6,946 nt of DNA, taken from NCBI GenBank assembly GCA_014377905.1, contig JACMOQ010000003.1:1-6946 (forward strand), read 5' to 3'. Below are positions 1-6,247 of this stretch, piece by piece. Position numbers and translations under genes: made by a program. The notes below the pieces were generated by a model. It had not been told where the DNA came from. It ran no database searches and saw only the letters and a program-made list of their open reading frames with translations. The number at the start of each line of letters is the position of its first letter. Position 1 is the first letter of the stretch. The DNA comes from Acetobacteraceae bacterium. Its GTDB lineage: Bacteria; Pseudomonadota; Alphaproteobacteria; Acetobacterales; Acetobacteraceae.

Positions 1-1452
1 CGGCAGCGTCTGGACCGCAGTCAACCGGCTGAACTGCCCGTAATTCGGCTGCTGATTGAACTGGAAGGCCTGATAAACCGCCCCATCGAAATGCAGGGTG
101 GTTTTCCACACCTCCCCGGCCCGGCCGATGAACGGCCGCTCCCAGTTCACGCTCGCGCGGGCGCGCTGGGTGTTGGTGCCGAGGGTGCGCAAGACGTTAA
201 AGGCATCAAAATCGAAGCCAAGCTGTCCGCCCACACCTTCAACCGGGGTGGTCAGGCTATAAGCGTAGCGTGGCAACACCAGTGGCAGGCGGGTGGCGGA
301 GATGCTGCGTGACAGGCCCTGGTAAGCCCGGGCATCGAGCCGCGTATAGGACCCTTGGCCGAAACCTTCGACGTAGATGCTGCTGGTGAGCGTTTCGTTC
401 CAGCCATGCACCCGGAAGTTCCGCAGATAAGTATCGGTGCTGGCACGCTTGATGTCGAAGCCCCAGCGCCAAGTGTCATCGATGACGAAATCACCCTTGG
501 CGAAAACATGCCCAGCCAGCACTGACCGATCATTGGCGATCGCGGCATCGATGGTGACCATGCCGCTGTTGAAGCGGCGGCGGTAGTCGAAATTCAGCGC
601 CGGGCCGTTTCTGGTGCCGACCAGCGGCTCGATCGTCAGGTCGGATTGCGCATCGATCGCCCAGTAATACGGCACTCCGAAAAACGCGCCGAGATGCTTG
701 GAATAGCCCATGGTTGGCGGCAGAATGCCGCTTGCCCGGCGTTTGTATGGGTCGGGATGGGCCAAATATGGAAACCACGCGACCGGGATGCCGAAGAAAT
801 CCACCATTGCATCGCGATATTCGATGCGCTGGTTGTCGAGGTCCTGGGTTGCCTCGGTGGCGCGGATTTGCCACAGCGGCGGCCTGGTCGGGTCATCGGG
901 ACATAACAGGCAGGTTGAATAAACCGCCCGGCTCAATTCATTGATGCGGCCATCGGTACGCCGCACGCCATTGGCGACCAGCCGCCCGCCGTCCGGCAGC
1001 AATGCCTGCATCCCCGACAGCACCCCGTTCTTAAGGCCGTCGGACAGTTCGGCGTAATCGGAGAAGACGGCTTGGCCGTCGGGTTCGAGCAGCACCACAT
1101 GCCCGCTTGCCGCCGCAATGCCGGTGGCCCGATCATAGGTAACGCGGTCGGCGCTCAACACCCGGTCGGCCTGCCAGAATTCGACATTCCCGCTCAGGGT
1201 AGCGATGCCGGTTGTGCTGTCGTAGTCGCCGCGATCGGCTTGATAAAACACAGGCGCATCACGTGAAATCGGCGCCAACGTGACCGCCGGCCCGCGTCTG
1301 GCGGGAGGTTGGGTTGGAACCGGAGTTTGGGGCTGCGCCTGGGCATCATCGCGCAAGAGCGCCGACAGCGCCGCAAGCCCCATCAACGCCAGGCCAATAA
1401 CCCCGAATGTCCCCTTGAGGAACCGGCTGATCGGCGTGCTTGCCGCATTCAT
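1..1452 (-). CDS. lptD: LPS-assembly protein LptD (OstA/Imp), 3' end outside window
   Basis: Outer-membrane beta-barrel translocon that, with lipoprotein LptE, receives lipopolysaccharide from the periplasmic LptA bridge and inserts it into the outer leaflet. The frame is open from ATG at 1452 to the window edge (484 codons visible; the family is usually 700-800 residues, so much of the barrel is missing). Residues 1-39 look like a signal peptide: basic start, hydrophobic stretch at about 15-33, and an Ala-Gln-Ala-type cleavage region. A Pro-rich linker follows, then an OstA/LptA-like jelly-roll domain (about 68-175, with repeats such as 'GIATLSGNVEF' and 'GIAAASGHVVL'). Barrel strands begin at about 225 ('FFGIPVAWFPYLAHPDP'). 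A Cys-x-x-Cys pair at 181/184 ('YSTCLLCPDDP') sits where alphaproteobacterial LptDs often carry one, and is likely used in disulfide formation. The start is set by GGAGG at 1461-1465, 8 nt upstream and lying inside the last codons of lptG, so translation is probably coupled. Family assignment is firm. Confidence 0.95.
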   Translation of the reverse strand, partial: MNAASTPISRFLKGTFGVIGLALMGLAALSALLRDDAQAQPQTPVPTQPPARRGPAVTLAPISRDAPVFYQADRGDYDSTTGIATLSGNVEFWQADRVLSADRVTYDRATGIAAASGHVVLLEPDGQAVFSDYAELSDGLKNGVLSGMQALLPDGGRLVANGVRRTDGRINELSRAVYSTCLLCPDDPTRPPLWQIRATEATQDLDNQRIEYRDAMVDFFGIPVAWFPYLAHPDPYKRRASGILPPTMGYSKHLGAFFGVPYYWAIDAQSDLTIEPLVGTRNGPALNFDYRRRFNSGMVTIDAAIANDRSVLAGHVFAKGDFVIDDTWRWGFDIKRASTDTYLRNFRVHGWNETLTSSIYVEGFGQGSYTRLDARAYQGLSRSISATRLPLVLPRYAYSLTTPVEGVGGQLGFDFDAFNVLRTLGTNTQRARASVNWERPFIGRAGEVWKTTLHFDGAVYQAFQFNQQPNYGQFSRLTAVQTLP

Positions 1453-2565
1453 TTAACCGTCCTCCAAGTGTAACAACAACGCCACCGACAGCATCATCCC
1501 AGCCGCCGCCGGCGCCCAGGCGGCGAGCAGCGTCGGCAGCTCCCCGGACTGGCCGAACTCCTCGGCGATTTTGGTAATCAGGAATAGCACGAACCCGGCG
1601 CCAATGCCGCTTGCGATCATTTGCCCCACCCCACCCCGCCGCGCTGGCCGCATCGAGAACCCGGCGGCGAGCAAAGCCATGGTCCCGGCGACCAATGGCA
1701 GCGCGAGCAGGGACTGGAAACGCAGTTGCTGGCGAATCGACGAAAATCCCGCCCGATCCAGTTCGCGGATGAAGCCGGGCAGACTCCAGAACGACAGCGC
1801 GTCGGGGGAGGCAAAGCTGTCCTCGACCCGCCCCACCGTCACGTCGGTCGGCAATCGCACGCTGCTTGCTGGATCGGTGAGCTTGCCAGGCCTGCTCACC
1901 GTCGCCCCCGACAGGCGCCACATACCGATGTCAAGGGTCGCGCCCGATGCCTCGATCCGTTCGAGCAGGCGGTCCGCGCTATCGAGCCGCATCACGCTCA
2001 GCAGGCCCGCCGTCAACTGGCCCGCTCGCAGCTTCACGTCATAGGCGTGGATGATGGCGATGCCCTTGGGGTCCAGCACCTGATCGCCTTGGCGCAACCA
2101 AAGCTGCCCGCCATTGAGCGCGAGCGGGCCGCCTCCGGTCTTGAGGAACTGGGCATCAAGCTGATCGGCGCGCGCGAACATCGCGGCGGCAAGCGGATTG
2201 GCGATTGTGGTGGCGAACACCCCCAGCGCGATGGCGCAGGCCGTGGGGCCGGCCAGAAACTGCCACGCCGACAGCCCTGCGGCGCGGGCAACGACGAGCT
2301 CGGATGATCGGGTGAGCTTTTCGAACGCGAACATCCCACCGAGCAAGACCGCGAAAGGCAAGGTCTGGATGGCAATCCACGGCATGCGCAACCCTGCCAA
2401 TTCAGCAACCAGGGCAAAGCTGACATCTGGGCGCGGCGCGGCGCGGCGCAGCAATTCAATGAAATCGAACAGGCTGAACACAAGCGTTAGCAACGCCAGC
2501 ATCCCCATCATGAAAAATGAGAATACCCGCGCGACATAAAGCGACAGCGTGCTGGCGACGATCAT
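1453..2565 (-). CDS. lptG: LPS export ABC transporter permease LptG (LptF/LptG family)
   Basis: Inner-membrane permease of the LptB2FG ABC transporter, which extracts lipopolysaccharide and feeds it to the LptC-LptA-LptD bridge. The 370 residues fit the family's usual 350-390. Predicted membrane segments are at about 12-35, 62-82 and 98-122. A periplasmic beta-jellyroll region (about 130-265) follows, then three more segments at about 284-303, 313-333 and 345-366. Family signatures are 'SSELVVARAAGLS' (88-100) after the second helix, 'LALPLVAGTMALLAAGFS' (287-304) with the following Arg-rich turn, and 'LLAAWAPA' near the end. I call LptG rather than LptF because the gene abuts lptD, which is LptG's usual place; the sequence alone does not strictly separate the two. 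Its TAA (1453-1455) directly precedes the lptD ATG. The start at 2565 has a weak AGG at 2574-2576, 8 nt upstream. No lptF lies upstream, only an FAD oxidase ending 47 bp away. Confidence 0.93.
   Translation of the reverse strand: MIVASTLSLYVARVFSFFMMGMLALLTLVFSLFDFIELLRRAAPRPDVSFALVAELAGLRMPWIAIQTLPFAVLLGGMFAFEKLTRSSELVVARAAGLSAWQFLAGPTACAIALGVFATTIANPLAAAMFARADQLDAQFLKTGGGPLALNGGQLWLRQGDQVLDPKGIAIIHAYDVKLRAGQLTAGLLSVMRLDSADRLLERIEASGATLDIGMWRLSGATVSRPGKLTDPASSVRLPTDVTVGRVEDSFASPDALSFWSLPGFIRELDRAGFSSIRQQLRFQSLLALPLVAGTMALLAAGFSMRPARRGGVGQMIASGIGAGFVLFLITKIAEEFGQSGELPTLLAAWAPAAAGMMLSVALLLHLEDG
2430..2449. repeat. (GGCGC)x4 tandem pentamer inside lptG
   Basis: Four perfect consecutive copies of GGCGC on the plus strand (GCGCC on the coding strand). 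They encode the Arg/Ala-rich turn 'LRRAAPR' at about residues 39-45 of LptG, just after the first membrane helix. The unit length is not a multiple of three, so gain or loss of one copy would shift the frame. Codon choice in a GC-rich genome could produce this by chance. Confidence 0.85.
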
Positions 2566-2612
2566 CCGGTCAGCCTAGCTTGCCTGATCGCGTCGGTAAA
2601 ACAGCCATGCGA

Positions 2613-4046
2613 TCACGATTTTGGCAGAACCTTCCCTGGGTTGAGCAGTCCGGCCGGATCAAGCGCCTGCTTCACCTTTTGCATCATCATCAATTCCGCC
2701 CCGCCACGCCAATCCGCCATCATGTAAGTCTTAAGCTGTCCGATCCCATGTTCGGCCGAGAAACTGCCATCAAGTGTGCGGACGATTTCGGCCACCGTGT
2801 CCATGATGGCGTGATCGAGCGCGGCGAAATCGGCAGCCGCCATGTCAGGCGGCTGGATCAGATTAAAGTGAATATTGCCGTCGCCCATGTGGCCGAACGG
2901 TGCCACCAGAATGCCGGGCAGCAGCGCCTCGCAGGCCGCAGTTGCCCCCCGGATCAGCGCCGGCACCGACGACACCGGGACCGAGACATCGTTTTTCACA
3001 CTGGCGCCGGCGCGCTTCTGGCTCTCGCTATGTTCTTCCCGCAGACGCCAGATGGCCCTGATTTGCGCGTCGCTTTCGGCGATTGCGGCGTCGATCACCT
3101 CGCCATCGGCCATCGCCGCTTCCAGCACATCCTCAAGGCTTTGCCGCAGCCCGGCATTGGGGCGCGGGGTGGCGAGTTCGATCAACACGTAATGATCGGC
3201 CCGTGCTGCCAGGGGCAGGATTGTGCCTTCAACTAGGCGCAACACCAGATCGACGCCCAGGCCGGACATATATTCGAACGCCTGGATGGCCGCCGGATCA
3301 TGCGCCTGAAAGCGCACGAACACCGACAGCGCAGCTTCGGGACTGGCGACCGCGCAAAACGCCACGGCGGTTTCGCGCGGCCGGGCAACGATCTTGAGGA
3401 CCGCGGCGGTAATGATCCCCAACGTTCCCTCGGCGCCCACGAATAGCTGACGCAGGCAGTAACCGGTATTATCCTTGCGCAGCCGACGCAACCCGTTCCA
3501 CACCTGTCCGTCGGCCAGCACCACTTCCAGCCCCAACACCAGATCGCGCGCATTGCCGTAGCGCACGGTGTTGTTGCCGCCGGCGTTGGTCGAAAGCACA
3601 CCGCCGATCTGCGCCGAGCCCTCCGAACCGATCGATAGCGGCAACAATCCGCCGCCTGCGGCCGCGGCGTCCTGGGCGGCGCGCAATGTAACACCGGCTT
3701 CAACGGTCATGGTCATGTCAACCGGATCGATCGCACGGACCCGGTTCAGGCGCGACAGGCTGATCACCAGTTGGTCGCCGGCGTCTGACGGGATGGCGCC
3801 GCCAACCATCGAGGTGTTGCCGCCTTGCGGCACAACCGCGATACCGTAACGGTGACACACCGCCATCACCCGCGACAGTTCGTCGGTGTTGCCCGGCCGC
3901 ACCACCGCCGGCGTTCGCCCGCGATAGAGCCGGCGCCAGTCTTCGAGATAACCGACCGTTTCGCCGGGCGCCGTCAACACCCAAGCCGCGCCGACAATCG
4001 CGCGCAGCTGGTCCAGGACGGGATCTGGGCAATTCTGGTCGGGCAT
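2613..4046 (-). CDS. FAD-linked 2-hydroxy-acid dehydrogenase (GlcD / D-2-hydroxyglutarate dehydrogenase-like)
   Basis: Probable cytosolic or membrane-associated flavoenzyme oxidising a D-2-hydroxy acid (D-2-hydroxyglutarate, D-lactate or glycolate type) to the 2-oxo acid and passing electrons to a carrier. The 477 residues match this VAO/PCMH-fold family. The FAD-binding half spans about 45-220: 'PQGGNTSMVGGAIP' (73-86), 'GSEGSAQIGGVLSTNAGG' (140-157) and 'GAEGTLGII' (204-212). The C-terminal FAD-oxidase domain carries the metal and substrate elements: 'KNDVSVPVSSVP' (351-362), 'GHMGDGNIHFN' with His386/His393, and 'SAEHGIG' with Glu432/His433. It ends in the typical 'DPAGLLNPGKVLP'. The exact substrate cannot be read from sequence; these residues fit D-2-hydroxyglutarate dehydrogenase best, but D-lactate dehydrogenases share them. 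The start at 4046 is supported by GGAG at 4054-4057, 7 nt upstream. It is divergent from the small gene at 4211 and codirectional with lptG 47 bp downstream, with no obvious terminator between, so read-through into lptG-lptD is possible. Confidence 0.9.
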   Translation of the reverse strand: MPDQNCPDPVLDQLRAIVGAAWVLTAPGETVGYLEDWRRLYRGRTPAVVRPGNTDELSRVMAVCHRYGIAVVPQGGNTSMVGGAIPSDAGDQLVISLSRLNRVRAIDPVDMTMTVEAGVTLRAAQDAAAAGGGLLPLSIGSEGSAQIGGVLSTNAGGNNTVRYGNARDLVLGLEVVLADGQVWNGLRRLRKDNTGYCLRQLFVGAEGTLGIITAAVLKIVARPRETAVAFCAVASPEAALSVFVRFQAHDPAAIQAFEYMSGLGVDLVLRLVEGTILPLAARADHYVLIELATPRPNAGLRQSLEDVLEAAMADGEVIDAAIAESDAQIRAIWRLREEHSESQKRAGASVKNDVSVPVSSVPALIRGATAACEALLPGILVAPFGHMGDGNIHFNLIQPPDMAAADFAALDHAIMDTVAEIVRTLDGSFSAEHGIGQLKTYMMADWRGGAELMMMQKVKQALDPAGLLNPGKVLPKS

Positions 4047-4124
4047 GGCGTGGCTCCGCAGGATCTACTTGAGTGAGGGTAGTGCAAAAAGCGTCAGGAA
4101 TTTTTACAACTTCCCGACCAATGT

Positions 4125-4144
4125 AAATTCAAGTCGTTGAATTT
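4125..4144. promoter_or_regulatory. Perfect inverted repeat, AT-rich, operator-like (first of two)
   Basis: AAATTCAA and TTGAATTT form perfect 8-bp arms around a GTCG centre. It lies in the 164-bp region between the divergent starts of the FAD dehydrogenase (4046) and the small membrane-protein gene (4211). AT-rich dyads here stand out against the GC-rich surroundings and suit a transcription-factor site or the stem of a leader RNA. No known regulator is recognised. The repeat is seen directly; the role is inferred. Confidence 0.5.
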
Positions 4145-4161
4145 TCGATGTGGCATGTGAA

Positions 4162-4180
4162 TTGCTTTGCTCCAAAGCAA
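4162..4180. promoter_or_regulatory. Perfect inverted repeat overlapping a putative -35 (second of two)
   Basis: TTGCTTTG and CAAAGCAA form perfect 8-bp arms around CTC. The centre is about 36 bp from that of the other dyad at 4125-4144, roughly three and a half helical turns. Its left arm contains the TTGCTT that could serve as a -35 box for the plus-strand small gene, so a protein bound here would be placed to control that promoter. The regulator is unknown. Confidence 0.5.
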
Positions 4181-4189
4181 GCGTATGAA
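4162..4189 (+). promoter_or_regulatory. Putative sigma-70-type promoter of the small membrane-protein gene
   Basis: TTGCTT (4162-4167) and TATGAA (4184-4189) are separated by 16 bp. Transcription would begin near 4196, leaving a short leader with the purine-rich ribosome-binding stretch at 4200-4210 before the ATG at 4211. This placement argues against starts further upstream at 4148 or 4193. It is a visual match only, and alphaproteobacterial promoters are degenerate. Confidence 0.35.
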
Positions 4190-4210
4190 AAAATGCGTTG
4201 GGGGCAGAAG

Positions 4211-4564
4211 ATGGCGTATCGTTATCTGTTGGCCGTGGCGTTGGTGGCGATTGGGCTGTGTGCACCGGTCCCGGCGCACGCGGTTTTCGTTTTATCGGTC
4301 CAGGTCAGGTCGGCGGCGGCTGAACTGCCAGCGACCCTGCAAAACGTTGCGCTGGCACCAGCCCCTGCGGGCGAGGCACTCTGTGTGGATCGCACCCTAT
4401 GCCAGCCATGGACCGAAACGATGGATACCATTTGGACCGCTGCCTCGGCGCCCAATTGGGTTAGCCCGACATTGATGGCGAATTTGGCGCTTGTCGCCCT
4501 TGGTCTGCTATGGATCCTGCTGACCCGGCGCAGCCTGCTTGTGGCGCGCGACCGCGCCAAATAG
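4211..4564 (+). CDS. Hypothetical small exported protein with C-terminal membrane anchor
   Basis: Not recognised. The 117 residues from the chosen start show a clear signal peptide (about 1-24: hydrophobic 'LLAVALVAIGL', then a likely cleavage after 'PAHA'). A short periplasmic segment of about 60 residues is rich in Ala and Pro and contains two cysteines (58 and 64, 'ALCVDRTLCQPW') and three Trp. One hydrophobic helix (about 88-104, 'LMANLALVALGLLWILL') and a basic tail 'TRRSLLVARDRAK' follow. This predicts a type I topology: domain in the periplasm, C-terminus in the cytoplasm. The Cys pair could form a disulfide. The start at 4211 is preferred over in-frame ATGs at 4148 and 4193 because it begins the signal peptide and is preceded by GGGGGCAGAAG. 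The gene stands alone, divergent from the FAD dehydrogenase and convergent with the racemase. Codon use looks normal for the window, so I think it is real. Confidence 0.65.
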   Translation: MAYRYLLAVALVAIGLCAPVPAHAVFVLSVQVRSAAAELPATLQNVALAPAPAGEALCVDRTLCQPWTETMDTIWTAASAPNWVSPTLMANLALVALGLLWILLTRRSLLVARDRAK

Positions 4565-4623
4565 AGCATCACGTTTTCATCCGCCATCGTTTGAAGGGAA
4601 AAGTTGATCGTTACACCTGGGAG

Positions 4624-5724
4624 TTAGCGCGCGCCCCAACTATCGAGCACCGATTGCGGCGTCGCGTGCGCGACGGTCGCCTGCACCCCGGATTGGGTGC
4701 GCGAAAAGCGCGGCGCCGGTGCGGGCTGGCGCAATCCATCGACCTCGATAAACGCCTGCCGCGCCGCCATGTGGTGGTGATCGGGCGCTTCGGCCAGGGT
4801 CAGCACCGGGGCGACGCAGGCATCGGTGCCTTCAAGCAGGGCGCACCATTCATCACGGGTCTTAGTGGCGAAAACCGCCGCCGCCTTGGCGCGCAGGTCC
4901 GGCCAGCCGGCTGGATCGCGTTGCGCATCGAAGGCCGGATCGTCCAATCCGGCAATTTTGCGCAGGATCGCGTAGAATTGCGGCTCAATCGAGCCGACCG
5001 ATAGGAACTTTCCGTCGGCACAGCGGTAATTGCGATAAAAATGGGCGCCGCCATCCAGCATGTTCGTTTCGCGCCGATCTGCCCATCCACCAGCGGCCGA
5101 AATGCCATAGAACATCGTCATCAGGCTCACGACATTGTCTGAAATCGCGCAATCGACCACCTGGCCATGGCCCGATGTCTTGGCCGACAGCAACGCCGCC
5201 AGCATGCCCATGATCAGGTAAAGCGACCCGCCGCCATAATCGCCGATCAAATTCAGCGGTGGCACCGGATGGCCGTCATCGCCGCCAGTCCCGATTGCAT
5301 GCAGCGCGCCGGTGATGGCGATGTAGTTGAGGTCGTGGCCCGCGGCGTGGGCCAGTGGTCCGGTCTGCCCCCAGCCGGTCATCCGGCCAAAAACCAGCTT
5401 CGGATTGGCCGTCAGAACGACATCTGGCCCCAACCCCAGCCGCTCCATCACCCCCGGCCGGAACCCTTCGATCAGCGCATCGGCACGGGCCAGCACTGAA
5501 AGCGCGGCCGCCACATCGGCTGGCTGCTTAAGATCGAGTTCAAGGTGATGGCGCCCGCGCATAGTGAAATCAGTGGCGCGCCGCTGGGTGCCCGGCCGAT
5601 CGATGCGCACCACCTCGGCGCCCATGTCTGACAGTAGCATGGCGGCAAACGGCCCGGGTCCGATGCCGGCGAATTCAACAATACGCACGCCGGCGAGCGG
5701 CCCTGAAGCCGGGGTCTTGGACAT
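4624..5724 (-). CDS. Alpha-methylacyl-CoA racemase (CaiB/BaiF CoA-transferase family III)
   Basis: Predicted to interconvert (2R)- and (2S)-2-methylacyl-CoA esters, a step that lets branched-chain acyl-CoAs enter beta-oxidation; cytosolic. From ATG at 5724 the protein has 366 residues, typical for Amacr enzymes. The N-terminus 'GVRIVEFAGIGPGPFAAMLL' and 'MGAEVVRIDRPG' (35-45) form the CoA-binding fold. 'GFRPGVMERLGLGP' and 'GRMTGWGQTGPLA' follow. The racemase signature has His130 ('GHDLNYIAITGALHAIG') and Asp162 ('PPLNLIGDYGGG'), counterparts of the catalytic His/Asp pair of mycobacterial MCR; 'GSIEPQFY' (about 245-252) supplies the expected Glu. This His/Asp arrangement favours a racemase over a true CoA-transferase. 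The frame is open to 5796, but the family starts at this ATG and GGGA (5732-5735) lies 7 nt upstream. The gene is monocistronic and convergent with the small gene (59 bp gap, no clear terminator seen). The native substrate is not evident. Confidence 0.9.
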   Translation of the reverse strand: MSKTPASGPLAGVRIVEFAGIGPGPFAAMLLSDMGAEVVRIDRPGTQRRATDFTMRGRHHLELDLKQPADVAAALSVLARADALIEGFRPGVMERLGLGPDVVLTANPKLVFGRMTGWGQTGPLAHAAGHDLNYIAITGALHAIGTGGDDGHPVPPLNLIGDYGGGSLYLIMGMLAALLSAKTSGHGQVVDCAISDNVVSLMTMFYGISAAGGWADRRETNMLDGGAHFYRNYRCADGKFLSVGSIEPQFYAILRKIAGLDDPAFDAQRDPAGWPDLRAKAAAVFATKTRDEWCALLEGTDACVAPVLTLAEAPDHHHMAARQAFIEVDGLRQPAPAPRFSRTQSGVQATVAHATPQSVLDSWGAR

Positions 5725-5799
5725 GGTGCAATCCCATGGTTGTGAGGCCGCCAACTCTAGGGTAGTGACCGCGGCGTGAAAAGCATCCGCCGGCACGGC

Positions 5800-5827
5800 T
5801 TGCGCTGTCAGGGCGTAATGCTATTTT
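5800..5827 (+). promoter_or_regulatory. Putative promoter of tRNA-Ser
   Basis: TTGCGC (5800-5805) and TATTTT (5822-5827) are spaced 16 bp apart. The first transcribed base would be near 5834, about 23 bp before the mature tRNA. A GC-rich stretch follows the -10, as is common for stable-RNA promoters under growth-rate control. A small leader dyad (5830-5848, CGGTCCGC/GCGGATCG around TTG, one G-T wobble) lies between promoter and tRNA. Visual match only. Confidence 0.4.
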
Positions 5828-5856
5828 GCCGGTCCGCTTGGCGGATCGATACGGCT

Positions 5857-5946
5857 GGAGGGATGGCCGAGTGGCTTAAGGCGCACGCTTGGAAAGCGTG
5901 TGTGCGTGAAAGCGTACCGAGGGTTCGAATCCCTCTCCCTCCGCCA
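5857..5946 (+). tRNA. tRNA-Ser, anticodon GGA, CCA encoded
   Basis: A full class II cloverleaf can be drawn. The acceptor stem is GGAGGGA (5857-5863) with TCCCTCC (5936-5942), followed by discriminator G 5943 and encoded CCA 5944-5946. The D stem is GCC/GGC (5866-5868, 5880-5882). The anticodon stem is CACGC/GCGTG with loop TTGGAAA, so the anticodon is GGA at 5891-5893, reading UCC and UCU. The long variable arm (about 5901-5918) forms a 5-bp stem. The T arm is GAGGG, TTCGAAT, CCCTC (5919-5935). The long variable arm and G discriminator are serine-tRNA identity features. A mobile-element recombinase gene points toward its 3' end. Confidence 0.97.
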
Positions 5947-5998
5947 ACGACTAAGTCATTGATTTTAAAGCATTTTTCTCTCACCGCATCGTCCCTAC

Positions 5999-6018
5999 AA
6001 GCCTCGGGAATGAGGCTT
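5999..6018 (+). terminator. Hairpin downstream of tRNA-Ser, possible terminator
   Basis: AAGCCTC (5999-6005) pairs with GAGGCTT (6012-6018) around the six-base loop GGGAAT, followed by a poor T tract (TCATT). It lies 52 nt past the CCA end, a reasonable place to end the tRNA transcript. The weak T run makes it a marginal Rho-independent terminator. Confidence 0.45.
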
Positions 6019-6113
6019 TCATTGCGGAGATGCTGCCTATTTGCGGTCCACAGAGACGCTTCCGGTCCGCCCGTATCGCGATGCAATCGTTGAATATCTC
6101 CGAGCACCCCTTC

Positions 6114-6165
6114 CCATGGTCGCAGTTCTGACGGGGACTTTCGGCATCAAAAACCCGTACCATGG
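6114..6165. repeat. Interrupted 12-bp inverted repeat
   Basis: The right arm CCCGTACCATGG (6154-6165) is continuous. Its reverse complement appears on the left as CCATGGT (6114-6120) and ACGGG (6131-6135), split by ten extra bases, with an 18-base loop between the arms. As RNA this would be a 12-bp stem with a 10-nt bulge. It lies in the spacer between tRNA-Ser and the recombinase. It could be a recombinase or regulator site, or chance; the function is unknown. Confidence 0.45.
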
Positions 6166-6247
6166 CAAACAGACATTACGGCGATCCGGGCACCGCGCTG
6201 GGTTTTGTGTTTTATCAGATAGTTACGCGTGTTGGGCTTTTTTGTTG

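Larger units (their letters stand above)
5947..6247. other. Gene-poor spacer between tRNA-Ser and recombinase
   Basis: About 300 bp with no ORF I can defend. It begins with an AT-rich stretch (to about 5980), holds a terminator-like hairpin (5999-6018) and an interrupted inverted repeat (6114-6165), and ends in a T-rich segment with six consecutive T (6239-6244) next to the recombinase stop. No second copy of the tRNA 3' end is visible here or further right. If the recombinase belongs to an integrated element, the junction with host DNA is likely to lie in this spacer, but I cannot place it. Confidence 0.5.

Noticed and set aside
1346..1921. 191-residue minus-strand ORF overlapping lptG and the start of lptD
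   Set aside because: Out of frame with both genes, which have continuous family-level matches over the same bases.
1621..2307. Long plus-strand ORFs opposite lptG (228 and 157 residues)
   Set aside because: Shadow frames of a GC-rich gene; Arg/Gln/Pro-rich translations with no domain features, while the minus frame is clearly LptG.
2517..3236. 239-residue plus-strand ORF opposite the FAD dehydrogenase
   Set aside because: Antisense to a well-supported enzyme; composition (His, Arg and Gln rich) is typical of a shadow frame.
4148..4210. Longer start for the small membrane protein (in-frame ATGs at 4148 and 4193)
   Set aside because: It would put 6-21 polar residues before the signal peptide, and from 4148 the coding part would run through the second dyad and the likely promoter; 4211 has the better ribosome site.
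4565..4623. Bidirectional terminator between the convergent small gene and racemase
   Set aside because: No GC-rich hairpin with a T tract could be found in the 59-bp gap.
5725..5796. 24-codon N-terminal extension of the racemase
   Set aside because: The family begins at the 5724 ATG, which has its own ribosome-binding sequence; the extension has no recognisable content.
5808..6107. Minus-strand 99-residue ORF containing 'RGIRTLGTLSRTHAFQACALS'
   Set aside because: It is the antisense translation of tRNA-Ser, a familiar false gene in bacterial annotations.
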